A program made the translations under genes and the position numbers. This document shows, piece by piece, positions 44,165-53,289 of a stretch of 64,000 bases of DNA (position 1 is its first letter; each line of letters begins with the position of its first letter). The notes below the pieces were generated by a model, which was not told the origin of the DNA, made no database searches, and was given only the letters and a program-made list of their open reading frames with translations. Origin of the DNA: Jiangella endophytica (lineage in GTDB: Bacteria; Actinomycetota; Actinomycetes; Jiangellales; Jiangellaceae); contig NZ_QVAI01000020.1 of assembly GCF_003427025.1 (NCBI RefSeq), forward strand, positions 62,001 to 126,000. The letters run 5' to 3'.

Positions 44165-45088
44165 GTGCTCGACCTCGACATCGTCGACGCCCACCACCAT
44201 CTCTGGGACCTCTCGCAGCCGTACCCGTGGCTGCAGGAGGCGGCCGGGCGGTTGCAGGTGCACGGCGACGACACCGCGATCCGGCGCGACTACCTGCTGG
44301 CCGACTACCTCGCCGACGTCGCGCCGTTGCGGCTGGCGGGGGCCGTGCACGTGGATGCCGGCGCCGCGGACGCCCTCGAGGAGGCGCGGTGGCTGCAGCG
44401 GCTGGCCGACGAGTCCGACGTCGCGCTGGTGATCGTCGCCGGTGCCGCGCTGCACGACGACGGCGTCGCCGACCGGCTCGCCGCGCTGGCCGAACTGCCC
44501 CGGGTGCGCGGGGTGCGGCACAACCTCAACTGGCACCCGGACCCGTCGCTCACGTACACCGACCGGCCGGACCTCGTCACCGACCCGGCCTGGCTGCGCG
44601 GGTTCGCCCGGCTGGCTCCGCTCGGGCTCTCGTTCGACCTGCAGGTCTACCCGGACCAGCTGGCCGACGGCGCCCGGCTCGCGGCGGCCCACCCGGACAC
44701 GCCGGTCGTCCTCGACCACGCAGGCATGCCGCTCGGGCGCGACCTCGACACGTTGCGCGCCTGGCGCAAGGGCCTGGACCTGCTGGCCGAGCAGCCGAAC
44801 ACGTCGGTCAAGATCTGCGGGCTGGGGATGACCGACCACCACTGGACGGTCGGCTCGCTGCGGCCGCTGGTGCTGGAGGCGATCGAGGCGTTCGGCGTCG
44901 ACCGCGCCATGTTCGCCAGCAACTTCCCGGTCGACTCCCTCTACTCGACGTACACCGAGCTCTACGCGGCGTTCGAGACGATCACCTCGGGCTTCACCAC
45001 CGGTGAGCGGACGGCCTTGTTCGCCGGGACCGCTCGGCGCGTGTATCGCATCGAGGACGCCGCGCCGGCCCGACGAAGCGAGGACTGA
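44165..45088 (+). CDS. COG3618 sugar lactonase (L-fucono/L-rhamnono-lactonase-like)
   Basis: A 307-residue amidohydrolase-fold enzyme. VDAHHHLWDLSQPYPWL is the opening signature of L-fuconolactonases and relatives. HNLNW, LDHAG and MFASNFPVDS supply the remaining barrel-end motifs. It would open the 1,4- or 1,5-lactone formed by oxidation of a free 6-deoxyhexose. The GTG at 44165 has GAAGGAG 5 bases upstream. It is followed within two bases by the zinc dehydrogenase, then by the dehydratase, so three consecutive steps of the pathway are encoded in one transcript. Confidence 0.87.
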   Translation: MLDLDIVDAHHHLWDLSQPYPWLQEAAGRLQVHGDDTAIRRDYLLADYLADVAPLRLAGAVHVDAGAADALEEARWLQRLADESDVALVIVAGAALHDDGVADRLAALAELPRVRGVRHNLNWHPDPSLTYTDRPDLVTDPAWLRGFARLAPLGLSFDLQVYPDQLADGARLAAAHPDTPVVLDHAGMPLGRDLDTLRAWRKGLDLLAEQPNTSVKICGLGMTDHHWTVGSLRPLVLEAIEAFGVDRAMFASNFPVDSLYSTYTELYAAFETITSGFTTGERTALFAGTARRVYRIEDAAPARRSED

Positions 45089-45089
45089 C

Positions 45090-46130
45090 ATGCGCGCCAT
45101 GGTGCTCCGCGACTGGTGGAACCTCGAAGTCCAGCAGCTCCCCGACCCCGCGCCGGGGCCGGGCGAGGTACTCGTCGAGATCGCCGCCACCGGCATCTGC
45201 GGATCCGACCTGCACGGCTACACGGGCGAGAACGGCCGGCGGCGGCCCGGCCAGGTGATGGGTCACGAGACCGCCGGCCACGTCCGCGCCGTCGGCCCGG
45301 GTGTCACGGGACTGGCGCCCGGCCGCGAGGTCACCGTCAACCCGGTCCTCGCCTGCGGCCACTGCGACCGTTGCGCCGCCGGGCAGGAGCAGTCCTGCCC
45401 CACGAAGAGCGTCATCGGCGTCACGCCGTCCATCGTCTCGGCGTTCGCCGAGCTCATGCTCGCGCCCGCCGCCAACGTCGTCCCGCTGCCCAGCGGCGTC
45501 CCCGTCGAACTGGGCGCGCTGGTCGAGCCGCTGGCCGTCGGGTACCACGCGCTGCGCCGCGGCGCGTGCGGCGCCGGCGACCGCGTGCTCGTGCTCGGCG
45601 GCGGGCCGATCGGCCAGGCGTGCGTGCTCGCCGCGCAACGGCTGGGCGCCGACGGTGTCGTGGTCACTGAACCGATGGAGCACCGGCGGGCGCTGGTCGA
45701 GGACCTCGGCGCGACGGTGGCCGACCCGGCCGCGGCCGACGGCGCCGGGCTCGCCGCGGCGGTCGCCGACGCGCTCGGCGGACCGCCCACCATCGCCGTC
45801 GACGCCGTCGGCCTCTCCGTCACCCTGGCCACCGCCCTGGCCGCCACGCCGCCGGGCAGCACCGTCGTCCTCGTCGGCATGGGCAGCCCCGACCTCGCGC
45901 TCGCCGCGTACGACGTCTCCGTCGCCGAACGCACCGTCGTCGGCAGCTTCTGCTACACCGCGCAGGAGTTCCGCGAGACCGCCGCCTGGATCGGCGCGAC
46001 CACCGCGCCGCTGGACCGCCTGGTCGAACGCCGGGTCGGGCTCGACGGCGGGCCGGACGCCTTCGCGGCGCTGGCCCGGGGCGAGGACCAGTCCAGCAAG
46101 GTGCTCGTCTGCCCGAAGGGAGCCGCATGA
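45090..46130 (+). CDS. zinc-dependent medium-chain dehydrogenase
   Basis: A 346-residue MDR enzyme. It has catalytic zinc ligands Cys in GICGSDLHG and His-Glu in MGHETAGH, and structural zinc cysteines in ACGHCDRCAAGQEQSC. The nucleotide-binding loop VLGGGPIGQA follows. It is likely to oxidise the anomeric hydroxyl of L-rhamnose, L-fucose or a related sugar to the lactone, given that the lactonase gene lies immediately upstream and the acid dehydratase immediately downstream (ATGA overlap). Sorbitol- or threonine-dehydrogenase-like activity is the generic alternative. No strong ribosome site; translation is coupled. Confidence 0.88.
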   Translation: MRAMVLRDWWNLEVQQLPDPAPGPGEVLVEIAATGICGSDLHGYTGENGRRRPGQVMGHETAGHVRAVGPGVTGLAPGREVTVNPVLACGHCDRCAAGQEQSCPTKSVIGVTPSIVSAFAELMLAPAANVVPLPSGVPVELGALVEPLAVGYHALRRGACGAGDRVLVLGGGPIGQACVLAAQRLGADGVVVTEPMEHRRALVEDLGATVADPAAADGAGLAAAVADALGGPPTIAVDAVGLSVTLATALAATPPGSTVVLVGMGSPDLALAAYDVSVAERTVVGSFCYTAQEFRETAAWIGATTAPLDRLVERRVGLDGGPDAFAALARGEDQSSKVLVCPKGAA

Positions 46131-47314
46131 CGACGCCGACCATCACCGCGCTGCGGGCGTACGTGCCGGATACCACCGGCGGCGCCGACTACCACGCCCA
46201 GCGCGACGGTCACTGGATCGACGACCACATCTCCAGCCCCATGGCCAAGTACCCGCAGTACCGCGCCAGCCGGCGCTCCTTCGGGCTGAGCCTGCTGGGC
46301 ACCGTCGTCGTCGAGGTCGAGGCGTCCGACGGCACCGTCGGGTTCGCGCCCACCACCGGCGGCGAGCCGGCCGCCTGGATCATCGAGAACCACCTGACCC
46401 GGCTGGTCGAGGGCGCGCCGGTGACCGACCTGGAGCGGCTCTGGGACCAGATGTACCTCTCCACGCTCTACTACGGCCGCAAGGGTCTCGTCGTCAACGC
46501 CATCAGCGGCGTCGACCTCGCGCTCTGGGACCTGCTCGGCAAGGTGCGCGGCGAGCCCGTGCACGCGATGATCGGCGGCGCCGTCCGCGACGAGATCGTC
46601 TTCTACGCCACCGGCCCGCGTCCCGACGTCGCCCAGAAGCTCGGCTTCATCGGCGGCAAGCTCCCGCTGCGGCACGGGCCGGCCGAGGGCGAGGAGGGCA
46701 TCGCGGCGACGGCCGAGCGGCTGGCCACGGCTCGCGCGGCCGTCGGCGACGGCTTCTGGCTCATGCTCGACTGCTGGATGTCGCTGACCCTCGACCACGC
46801 GGTCCGGCTGTCGCACGCGCTCGACGAGGTCGGACTGCGGTGGCTGGAGGAGCCGCTGCTGCCCGACGACTACTGGTCGCACGCCACGCTGCGCTCCCGG
46901 ATGCCGGCCGGCATGCTGCTCAGCAGCGGCGAGCACGAGTCGACGCGGTACGGCTTCCGCGCGCTGCTCGAGTTCGGCAAGGTCGACCTCGTCCAGCCCG
47001 ACGTCGGCTGGTGCGGCGGGCTGACCGAACTGCTGCGCATCTCCGCGCTGGCCGAGGCCCACGGCGCCATGGTCGTGCCGCACGGGTCCAGCGTGTACTC
47101 GTACCACTTCGTCGCGACCCGGCAGCACAGCCCGTTCGCGGAGTTCCTCATGATGCACCCGGACGGCACCGAGGTGGTGCCGATGTTCTCGCCGCTGCTG
47201 GTGGACGAGCCGGTGCCGGTGAACGGCCGGCTCCGGGTCTCCGAGCTGGACCGGCCCGGGTTCGGTGTGCGCCTGAACCCGGACCGGCCGCTGCGCCGTC
47301 CCTATCCTCGCTAG
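46127..47314 (+). CDS. rhmD: L-rhamnonate dehydratase
   Basis: A 395-residue enolase-superfamily enzyme that dehydrates L-rhamnonate to 2-keto-3-deoxy-L-rhamnonate. The RhmD-specific opening (HISSPMAKYPQYRASRRSFG) and the YYGRKGLVVNAISGVDLALWD segment are distinctive. Metal ligands Asp215, Glu241 and Glu269 and catalytic His319 align at a constant offset with the E. coli enzyme as I recall it. L-mannonate, L-lyxonate or L-fuconate as substrate is a less likely alternative. Third gene of the deoxy-sugar acid operon; no aldolase is next to it, but an FAH-type hydrolase occurs at 55.4 kb. The stop overlaps the convergent propeller gene in a CTAG palindrome. Confidence 0.88.
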   Translation: MTTPTITALRAYVPDTTGGADYHAQRDGHWIDDHISSPMAKYPQYRASRRSFGLSLLGTVVVEVEASDGTVGFAPTTGGEPAAWIIENHLTRLVEGAPVTDLERLWDQMYLSTLYYGRKGLVVNAISGVDLALWDLLGKVRGEPVHAMIGGAVRDEIVFYATGPRPDVAQKLGFIGGKLPLRHGPAEGEEGIAATAERLATARAAVGDGFWLMLDCWMSLTLDHAVRLSHALDEVGLRWLEEPLLPDDYWSHATLRSRMPAGMLLSSGEHESTRYGFRALLEFGKVDLVQPDVGWCGGLTELLRISALAEAHGAMVVPHGSSVYSYHFVATRQHSPFAEFLMMHPDGTEVVPMFSPLLVDEPVPVNGRLRVSELDRPGFGVRLNPDRPLRRPYPR

Positions 47315-48516
47315 TCGACGTCGGTGGTGTTGTACCGCAGCGCGATGGCCGCGTTGCGGGCGGTGTCGTAGACCACGGTGACCAGCCGGGTCGTGCCGAT
47401 GGCGGCCGTGCCCGGGTAGCCGGAGTCCCAGTTCGACCCCGGGTTGTAGAGCACGTGCTTCGGGGTGTCGGCCCAGAGCACGTTGGTGCGCCGCAGTGCG
47501 ATCACGGTCGGCCGGTTGGTCGGCGACGTGTTCGCGTTCGGCTGGCTCCACAGCGTCGGCACCAGGTTCGTGCCGGGGATGAACTCGACCTCCGGCCCGT
47601 GCATCGCCACTCCCAGCGACGTCGGCGCCGTCCACGTCGTCATGTAGGTGTTGTCGTACGAGTCGCTCTGCACGCCGGCGGTGCTGGCGCCCGATGTCGA
47701 CGCGGTGCGGATGACCGCGCGGACGTGGCCGGGCTCGATCTGCGTGATGGCCGGCTCCTGGTAGTGCACCGTGGGGCTGCTGGCGATCGTCTTCTGCCGG
47801 CCGGTGACCCGGCCGTCCCAGGTGACGCCGTAGTCGGTGCTGGCGACGACGATTGACGCGTGCGTGCTCGCGCCGCTGGGCGTGCCGTAGAGCGGGATCA
47901 GCAGTTGCCCGTTCGACATCTGGGCGATCTTGGCGCTGTTGATCGGCGCCGCCATCGTGCTGGAGAACACCTGCACCGGGGCCGAGAACGGCACGTCGTC
48001 GGCGTCGCGGCGCTTCACCTGGGTCTGGACGAACGCGCCGGTCTGGCCGTCGGCGGTGAAGTACGACAGCAGCAGCCGCTTCGCGCCGCCGGGCAGCGTG
48101 ATCACCGCGAGCGACGGGTCCCGGTAGTCGTAGTCCTCGAACGCCGCCACGACGAATGGGGTGGCCTGCTGCCAGGTGGCGCCGCCGTCGCGGCTGCGCA
48201 TCATCCGCAGCTGGCTGGGCATGCGCTGGTGGGCGCTGGACCAGCGGTAGACCATGAGCAGGTCGTCGGTGTCGCCGAACGGGTCCTTCACCAGATCGGG
48301 GAAGTACGCTCGGCAGGTGGTGCCCAGGATCGGGTCGCCGCACGGGCCGCCGGGCACGGCCACCGACTCGACGATCGCGGCCGGCGCCATGCCGTCGGCG
48401 GCCTTGGCCGAGGTGGTGGTGTCCGCGGTCGCCGGGAGCCCGGCGAGGACGACCGCGAGGATCGCCGCCAGTCCGGCGACGAGCGAGAAGGACCTGCGTG
48501 GACCGAGTCGATTCAT
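47311..48516 (-). CDS. secreted Asp-box beta-propeller protein
   Basis: A 401-residue exported protein. A signal peptide (RRSFSLVAGLAAILAVVLAGLPATA) is followed by a single propeller domain with Asp-boxes SRDGGATWQ and STDYGVTWD and the YRDPSLAVITLPGG strand, as in sialidase or glycosidase propellers. There are no accessory domains, unlike the two larger propeller proteins at 41896 and 48663. The ATG at 48516 has GGAGG 7 bases upstream. The operator TGGAATGCCGTTCTG is 42 bases upstream, directly downstream of a TTGACA. It is divergent from the third propeller gene; the pair is presumably co-regulated. Confidence 0.75.
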   Translation of the reverse strand: MNRLGPRRSFSLVAGLAAILAVVLAGLPATADTTTSAKAADGMAPAAIVESVAVPGGPCGDPILGTTCRAYFPDLVKDPFGDTDDLLMVYRWSSAHQRMPSQLRMMRSRDGGATWQQATPFVVAAFEDYDYRDPSLAVITLPGGAKRLLLSYFTADGQTGAFVQTQVKRRDADDVPFSAPVQVFSSTMAAPINSAKIAQMSNGQLLIPLYGTPSGASTHASIVVASTDYGVTWDGRVTGRQKTIASSPTVHYQEPAITQIEPGHVRAVIRTASTSGASTAGVQSDSYDNTYMTTWTAPTSLGVAMHGPEVEFIPGTNLVPTLWSQPNANTSPTNRPTVIALRRTNVLWADTPKHVLYNPGSNWDSGYPGTAAIGTTRLVTVVYDTARNAAIALRYNTTDVD

Positions 48517-48557
48517 GACCACACCTCCGACGCCGAGTCAGTGCCACAGAGGAAACC

Positions 48558-48578
48558 CAGAACGGCATTCCATGTCAA
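48558..48578 (-). promoter_or_regulatory. promoter and operator of the 401-residue propeller gene
   Basis: Minus strand: TTGACA (48578-48573) is followed by TGGAATGCCGTTCTG (48572-48558). This is the operator version with TGGAATG and CGTTCTG half-sites, and lies in the 146-base spacer shared with the divergent propeller gene. Confidence 0.6.
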
Positions 48579-48605
48579 TGGCCTGGAAGCACGGCAATGC
48601 CGCGC

Positions 48606-48626
48606 TTGACATGGAATGACCTTCTG
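48606..48626 (+). promoter_or_regulatory. promoter and operator of the third propeller gene
   Basis: TTGACA (48606-48611) is followed by TGGAATGACCTTCTG (48612-48626), mirror-placed to the operator at 48558-48578. Both propeller genes therefore have the same -35-plus-operator block, 33 bases apart. Confidence 0.6.
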
Positions 48627-48662
48627 TGTCTTCCTGCAGCCACCGACTCCTGGAGGCAGACC

Positions 48663-50900
48663 ATGCGTGTGTCCCGGCCGCTCCTGCTCACCGCGGGCGC
48701 CACCCTCGCCGGCGTCGCCGCCGCGCTGATCCCCGCCACCGCCCCGTCCGCCCGCGACGTCGACGTCCCCACCGACGGCGGTGACCCGAACGGCTACGTC
48801 GTCGCCCAGCAGGACCCCACCACCGTGTTCGAGCCGCCGCCCGGCGTCATCGGCGGCAACGCCACCGTCGAGGCGTTCGACGCCGTCGACGAGGACGGCC
48901 TGCCGGTACGCCGCGCGCAGATGACCTGGCAGTCCAACGAGGACGTCGCGGCCGCCGACAGCGAGGCGTCGATGGTGCTGTCCGACGACGGCGGCTATAC
49001 CTTCCCCAGCGGGGTCAACGCCGACACCGGAGCCGGCTGGTTCGCCAAGCTGCGCGACGGGTCGATCATCGGCGTGGAGTTCATCCCGGAGCGGGTGATC
49101 GACGAGCACAGCGTCGAGCTGATCGCCCGCCGCTCCACCGACAACGGCAGCACGTGGAAGGACCTGCCCTCGACGTTCACCACCGACCTGACCTTCGACC
49201 CCACGAAGTTCGACCGCGGCATCCGCGTGCACCGCGACATCTTCTACGCGAGCGACGGCGCGCTGCTGATGACGTACTACACGACCTACACCGGCGACCC
49301 CGGCTACCGGACCGAGCTGGCGCGCAGCACCGACGGCGGCGCGACCTGGCAGCGCTACGCCACGGTCGCCTCGTTCACCGACGGCCGGGTGATGGGGGAG
49401 TCGGGCATCGAGCGGGCCGCCAACGGCGACCTCGTCGCCGTCCACCGCACCGGCACCCCCGGCGGTGCGAACTTCGGCCCGCTGTACGTCAACCGCTCCA
49501 GCGACGACGGCCGCACCTGGACGCGCCCGGAGCCGCTGCGGCTGACGACCGCGTCCGGTGAGCCCGCGCCGGCGACCGGTGTGATGCCCGTGCTGCGGCT
49601 GCTGCCCAACGGCATCATGACGCTCACGTTCGGCCGCCCGGACAACTGGATCGCGATCTCGCCCGACGGCCTCGGCCACAGCTTCGAGCAGGCGCAGACG
49701 ACCTACGTGAACCACCCGCGGGTCAACGCGGCGTTCCAGCGCAACCACGGCTCGTCCGGCAACGGCGCCCACGCGGTGGTCGGGGCGAACCGCGTCCTGG
49801 TGGTCGGCGACAACTGCGCACCCAGCTGGGGTTGCCCCGAGACCGACGCCGGCTTCACCGTCGACGGCGAGTACCGGGTCTGGAAGAAGTTCGTCGACAT
49901 CGTGCGTCCCAACGTCGGCAAGATCGACCTGCTCGGCAAGGTCGAGGCCGGCACCGTCACCGTCGACACGACCATGACGCACACCACGCCGCGGCTGCCG
50001 GAGACGAACCGGCTCGGCGCCATCGACGGCAGCACGGACTGGGCGTCGGCGGCGGTCTTCCGGCCCGCCCGTGGTGAGGGCGTCTACACGGTGCGCCTGG
50101 ACCGCGAGTACACCCTCGACCAGGTCGGGCTGGCGCTGCAGTACGGCGTGCCCGGCGCGGCCCGCGTCGAGGTCTCGACGGACGGCGCCACCTGGACCGA
50201 AGTCGTCGACACCGGCACGGTCACGTCGTACACGCAGAGCTACTACCCGGTGCCCGACGTGCGGGCCAGCCAGGTGCGGGTCACCGTGGCCGATGCCGAT
50301 CCCCAGGGCCCGGAGTTCCTCGGCGAGCTCGAGCTCTACTCCACCGTCGACTCGTTCGAGAACGACCCCGTCGGCCAGGTGCCGCGTGGCTACACCGACG
50401 CGATCGGCGCCACGGTCACCGACTTCGACGTCGACGACTCCCGCCACGTCATGCGGCTGGCCGACGCCTGGATCGACAAGATCGCGACCGCGCGGTGGGT
50501 GTCGGACCCGGCGGACGCGCAGACGCTGTCGTTCCGGGTGAACTCGATCGGCTACGCGCGCGGCTTCGCCTTCACCACGATGGGCTCCACGTCCGGCGCG
50601 GCCGACGTGCCCGCCTACCACCTCAACGTCGGCGCCGACGGCAGCATCGGCTGGTACTCCTACGAGACCGGCGTCTGGACGAAGATCGCGCCGGCGGGGA
50701 CGGCGCCACAGCGGGTCTGGCACGAGCTGCGCGTCGAGGCCACCCTCGACGGCGCGGAGGTCTTCCTGGGCGACCGCTCACTCGGCACCGTCCGCCCGTC
50801 GACGCCCGGCCTGACCGCGCTGACCGGCCACCAGTTCTCCTCCAGCGGCACGTCCAGCCAGTACGACCACTTCCTCATCGACGACGTCGAGCAGTCCTGA
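48663..50900 (+). CDS. exported Asp-box beta-propeller with discoidin-like and jelly-roll domains
   Basis: A 745-residue protein, similar in architecture to the one at 41896-44142. The signal peptide (SRPLLLTAGATLAGVAAALIPATA) is followed by the propeller (about 60-420) with STDNGSTWK, STDGGATWQ and SSDDGRTWT Asp-boxes. A discoidin-like region (about 440-550, LDQVGLALQYG to FLGELELYS) and a C-terminal jelly roll that starts with DSFENDPVGQVPRGYTDA complete it. The last segment matches DTFENDPVFGVPRGWTDA of the other protein, so these are true paralogues. GGAGG lies 6 bases before the ATG. Probably an extracellular glycan-active enzyme; catalytic residues cannot be assigned. Confidence 0.77.
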   Translation: MRVSRPLLLTAGATLAGVAAALIPATAPSARDVDVPTDGGDPNGYVVAQQDPTTVFEPPPGVIGGNATVEAFDAVDEDGLPVRRAQMTWQSNEDVAAADSEASMVLSDDGGYTFPSGVNADTGAGWFAKLRDGSIIGVEFIPERVIDEHSVELIARRSTDNGSTWKDLPSTFTTDLTFDPTKFDRGIRVHRDIFYASDGALLMTYYTTYTGDPGYRTELARSTDGGATWQRYATVASFTDGRVMGESGIERAANGDLVAVHRTGTPGGANFGPLYVNRSSDDGRTWTRPEPLRLTTASGEPAPATGVMPVLRLLPNGIMTLTFGRPDNWIAISPDGLGHSFEQAQTTYVNHPRVNAAFQRNHGSSGNGAHAVVGANRVLVVGDNCAPSWGCPETDAGFTVDGEYRVWKKFVDIVRPNVGKIDLLGKVEAGTVTVDTTMTHTTPRLPETNRLGAIDGSTDWASAAVFRPARGEGVYTVRLDREYTLDQVGLALQYGVPGAARVEVSTDGATWTEVVDTGTVTSYTQSYYPVPDVRASQVRVTVADADPQGPEFLGELELYSTVDSFENDPVGQVPRGYTDAIGATVTDFDVDDSRHVMRLADAWIDKIATARWVSDPADAQTLSFRVNSIGYARGFAFTTMGSTSGAADVPAYHLNVGADGSIGWYSYETGVWTKIAPAGTAPQRVWHELRVEATLDGAEVFLGDRSLGTVRPSTPGLTALTGHQFSSSGTSSQYDHFLIDDVEQS

Positions 50901-50969
50901 TCGGCGGTGGCCTGGGCAGTAGGGCAGGAGCGGGTCATCGATGTCGGTGGTCGGTGCTTGAATGACGTC

Positions 50970-51761
50970 GTGCCAGCGGAACGACGTAGCGAAACGCTCG
51001 CCAGAATGGTCGTAAGTCACGTTCTCGAGCTTGAGGTCAGACGTCACGACGATGGCCGGCGCCCTTCGCTGGTCGACGCCCAGATCATGTTTCCGTCTTG
51101 CCCTGCGGGGATGGAGGTGGTCAGTGACGAGTCACCGGACGAGCGACGGCAATCGGCCGCGCTGGACAAGTTCGGTCGCGTGCTCGATGTGCCCGGCCTG
51201 ACACACGACTGGCTTGTTTGGCTGCGTCGAACCGCTGATGTCAGGCGAGTTCGACTGAAGCTGCCGGGACTGCTGCGGCAGGTCGAGCGCGGTGATTTGA
51301 TCATCCGCAAGCCCAGCGTGGTCCCCGACGAGTTCACCGGGATCGGGATTTTCCGGATCGTTGAGTCGAGGCTGAGCGAGTCGGACAGCCCGCAGGTGCG
51401 CCTCATGACAGAGCCTTGGAGCGGGTCAGCAGAGGACGAGTCTCTGGATCGATGGCTTCGAAAGATGTTCGAGCAGCACGCTGATGTTCCGCGGAAACTC
51501 GCGGCTCACCCGACCGAGCACGGTCATGCGTTCCTATGGATCGGCATGCGAACGGAGAATTCGGTTCAGCTCGCCTTGGAGAATCGAGGTCAGGGACTTC
51601 CCGGGACGAATCCGGAACTTCCACAGGGGGTCACCCATCTCTGGGTTGCCAGCCCGTTCAGCTCGCAGGGGGTGCTTGCGTGGTTCCCCGACCGCGGCTG
51701 GTGGCGGACGCCGTGGCGGTGGCCGGAGCGACCGGAGCACCTCCCCAGCCATTCTCCCTAG
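50970..51761 (+). CDS. hypothetical protein, unlike its neighbours in base usage
   Basis: A 263-residue protein from a GTG at 50970 (the frame is open back to 50907, but the earlier residues look random). By eye it has more A/T at third codon positions than any flanking gene. Arg- and acid-rich helices alternate in the middle (TADVRRVRLKLPGLLRQVERGD). The end, THLWVASPFSSQGVLAWFPDRGWW, resembles the C-terminus of actinobacterial conserved proteins of unknown function that may carry a nuclease-like N-domain. No signal peptide and no promoter-like feature were found. It looks like a separately acquired gene in the sugar island. Confidence 0.55.
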   Translation: MPAERRSETLARMVVSHVLELEVRRHDDGRRPSLVDAQIMFPSCPAGMEVVSDESPDERRQSAALDKFGRVLDVPGLTHDWLVWLRRTADVRRVRLKLPGLLRQVERGDLIIRKPSVVPDEFTGIGIFRIVESRLSESDSPQVRLMTEPWSGSAEDESLDRWLRKMFEQHADVPRKLAAHPTEHGHAFLWIGMRTENSVQLALENRGQGLPGTNPELPQGVTHLWVASPFSSQGVLAWFPDRGWWRTPWRWPERPEHLPSHSP

Positions 51762-51820
51762 GCTTCCTGTCTTATGCGAGTGGTAGCCGCAACCGGCAGG
51801 CGGCGGAATCGGGAGCGGCC

Positions 51821-51855
51821 GCGGCGCCGGCCGCGAACGGTTGCCGGCGCCGCGA
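51821..51855. terminator. bidirectional hairpin terminator
   Basis: A 12-bp perfect stem (CGCGGCGCCGGC at 51821-51832 with its complement at 51844-51855) and an 11-base loop lie between the convergent hypothetical gene and the aminotransferase gene. Confidence 0.75.
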
Positions 51856-51862
51856 GATCGTT

Positions 51863-53215
51863 CTAGCGCGCTGTGCCGTCGGCCTTCATGGAGGCGATGA
51901 CGTCGCGGGCCGCCTCGAGCGTCCGGTCCACGTCCTGCTCGGTGTGGGCGCCGGAGACGTGATTGCGCTTGAGCGACATCGGGATCATCAGGAAGCCCTT
52001 GTCGGTCATGCGCCGGTGGAAGGCGGCGTAGGCCTGGTCGTCGTTGCGCATGAGGTCGCGGTACCCGCGGATCGGCCCGGCGGCGAAGTAGAGCGAGAAC
52101 ACGCCGCCGAAGCCGGCCACCGTCGCCTCGATACCCAGTTCGGACGCGATCGACGCCAGCCCGTCGCGCAGCCGGGCACCCAGCGCGTGGGTGCGGGTGT
52201 AGAAGTCCGGGTTGTCGCGCAGGTAGTCGATGGTCGCGATCGCCGCCGTCGCGCCGAGGGCGTAGCCGTTGAACGTCCCCGCCAGCAGCACGTCGCCCTT
52301 CTGGCCGTCGAACCGCTCCATGAGCGAGCGCGTCCCGGCCAGCCCGCCGATCGGGTAGCCGTTGGCCATGCCCTTGCCGAACGTGGTGAGGTCGGGCCGG
52401 ACGCCGCACACCTCCTGGTAGCCGCCCAGTGCGTGCCGGAAGCCGGTGATGACCTCGTCGAAGATGAGCAGCGCGCCCTCGGTGGACGTCAGCTCACGCA
52501 GGCCCTCGACGAACTCCTGGGTGGGCACGAGGGCGCCGACGTTGTGCGGAATCGGCTCCATGATGACCGCGGCGATCCGCTCCGGGTACTGCTCGAACAG
52601 CGCCCGCACGGAGTCGAGGTCGTTGAACTCGGCGATCAGCGTCGACTCGAGGACGGAGTCGAGGATGCCGGCCGACAGCGGGTCGTGGCCGTAGGCCAGT
52701 TCCGGGCGGGAGATGACGTTGCGGGCGACGGCGTCGTGCCAGCCGTGGAAGCCGCCCTGGAACTTCACCAGCAGCTGCCGGCCGGTCGCCGCGCGGGCGA
52801 GCCGGACCGCCTGAGCGGTCGCCTCGGACCCGCTCATCGTGGCGATCATCATCTCGGCCGACGGGATCGCCTCGGTGACCCTGTTGGCCAGCGCGACCTC
52901 CAGCTCGGTGACGCCGAGGCCGAACAGGTCGACGGTGCCGACGGCGGCGCGGACCGGGTCGTCGACCACGGGCGAGTTGTGCCCGAGCAGAATCGCGCCG
53001 AACGCGGCGTGGTAGTCCAGGTACCGGTTGCCGTCGAGGTCGGCGACGTAGGCTCCGTCGCCGCCGGCGAACGCGTACGGGTGCCCCACGTACCGTGTCG
53101 CGGAGTTCACGCCGCCTGGCAGCACCTCGGCCGCGGCTTGGTGCAAGGCCCAGCCGCGGGTCGACGAGCTGCGTGGGTCGTGGTCGGAGGCTGCCGTGCC
53201 GATCCCCGGGGACAT
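51863..53215 (-). CDS. class III PLP aminotransferase (glutamate-1-semialdehyde aminomutase-like)
   Basis: A 450-residue PLP enzyme. The PLP lysine is Lys281 in TTFGKGMANG; SGSEATAQAVRLARAATGR and LIFDEVITGFR are class III hallmarks. It most resembles the HemL/aminomutase group. It is not next to other tetrapyrrole genes, and the catabolic context (D-aminoacylase, oligopeptide importer, Gfo/Idh enzymes) favours a catabolic aminotransferase; D-phenylglycine aminotransferase belongs to the same group. An operator with TGGAACG at 53313-53327 lies upstream. It is divergent from the first Gfo/Idh gene. Confidence 0.85.
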   Translation of the reverse strand: MSPGIGTAASDHDPRSSSTRGWALHQAAAEVLPGGVNSATRYVGHPYAFAGGDGAYVADLDGNRYLDYHAAFGAILLGHNSPVVDDPVRAAVGTVDLFGLGVTELEVALANRVTEAIPSAEMMIATMSGSEATAQAVRLARAATGRQLLVKFQGGFHGWHDAVARNVISRPELAYGHDPLSAGILDSVLESTLIAEFNDLDSVRALFEQYPERIAAVIMEPIPHNVGALVPTQEFVEGLRELTSTEGALLIFDEVITGFRHALGGYQEVCGVRPDLTTFGKGMANGYPIGGLAGTRSLMERFDGQKGDVLLAGTFNGYALGATAAIATIDYLRDNPDFYTRTHALGARLRDGLASIASELGIEATVAGFGGVFSLYFAAGPIRGYRDLMRNDDQAYAAFHRRMTDKGFLMIPMSLKRNHVSGAHTEQDVDRTLEAARDVIASMKADGTAR

Positions 53216-53289
53216 CGGACTCCTGTTCCCGCGTCGCGGCCCGGCCGACGGCCGTCGCGCGACGCCTCTCGGTGGTGTCGTTGCCCGGA

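Noticed and set aside
40464-44432. A 1322-residue open frame across the AraC and propeller genes
   Set aside because: It overlaps several genes with clear domains in other frames. The translation is mostly Arg/Gly/Pro and lacks structure.
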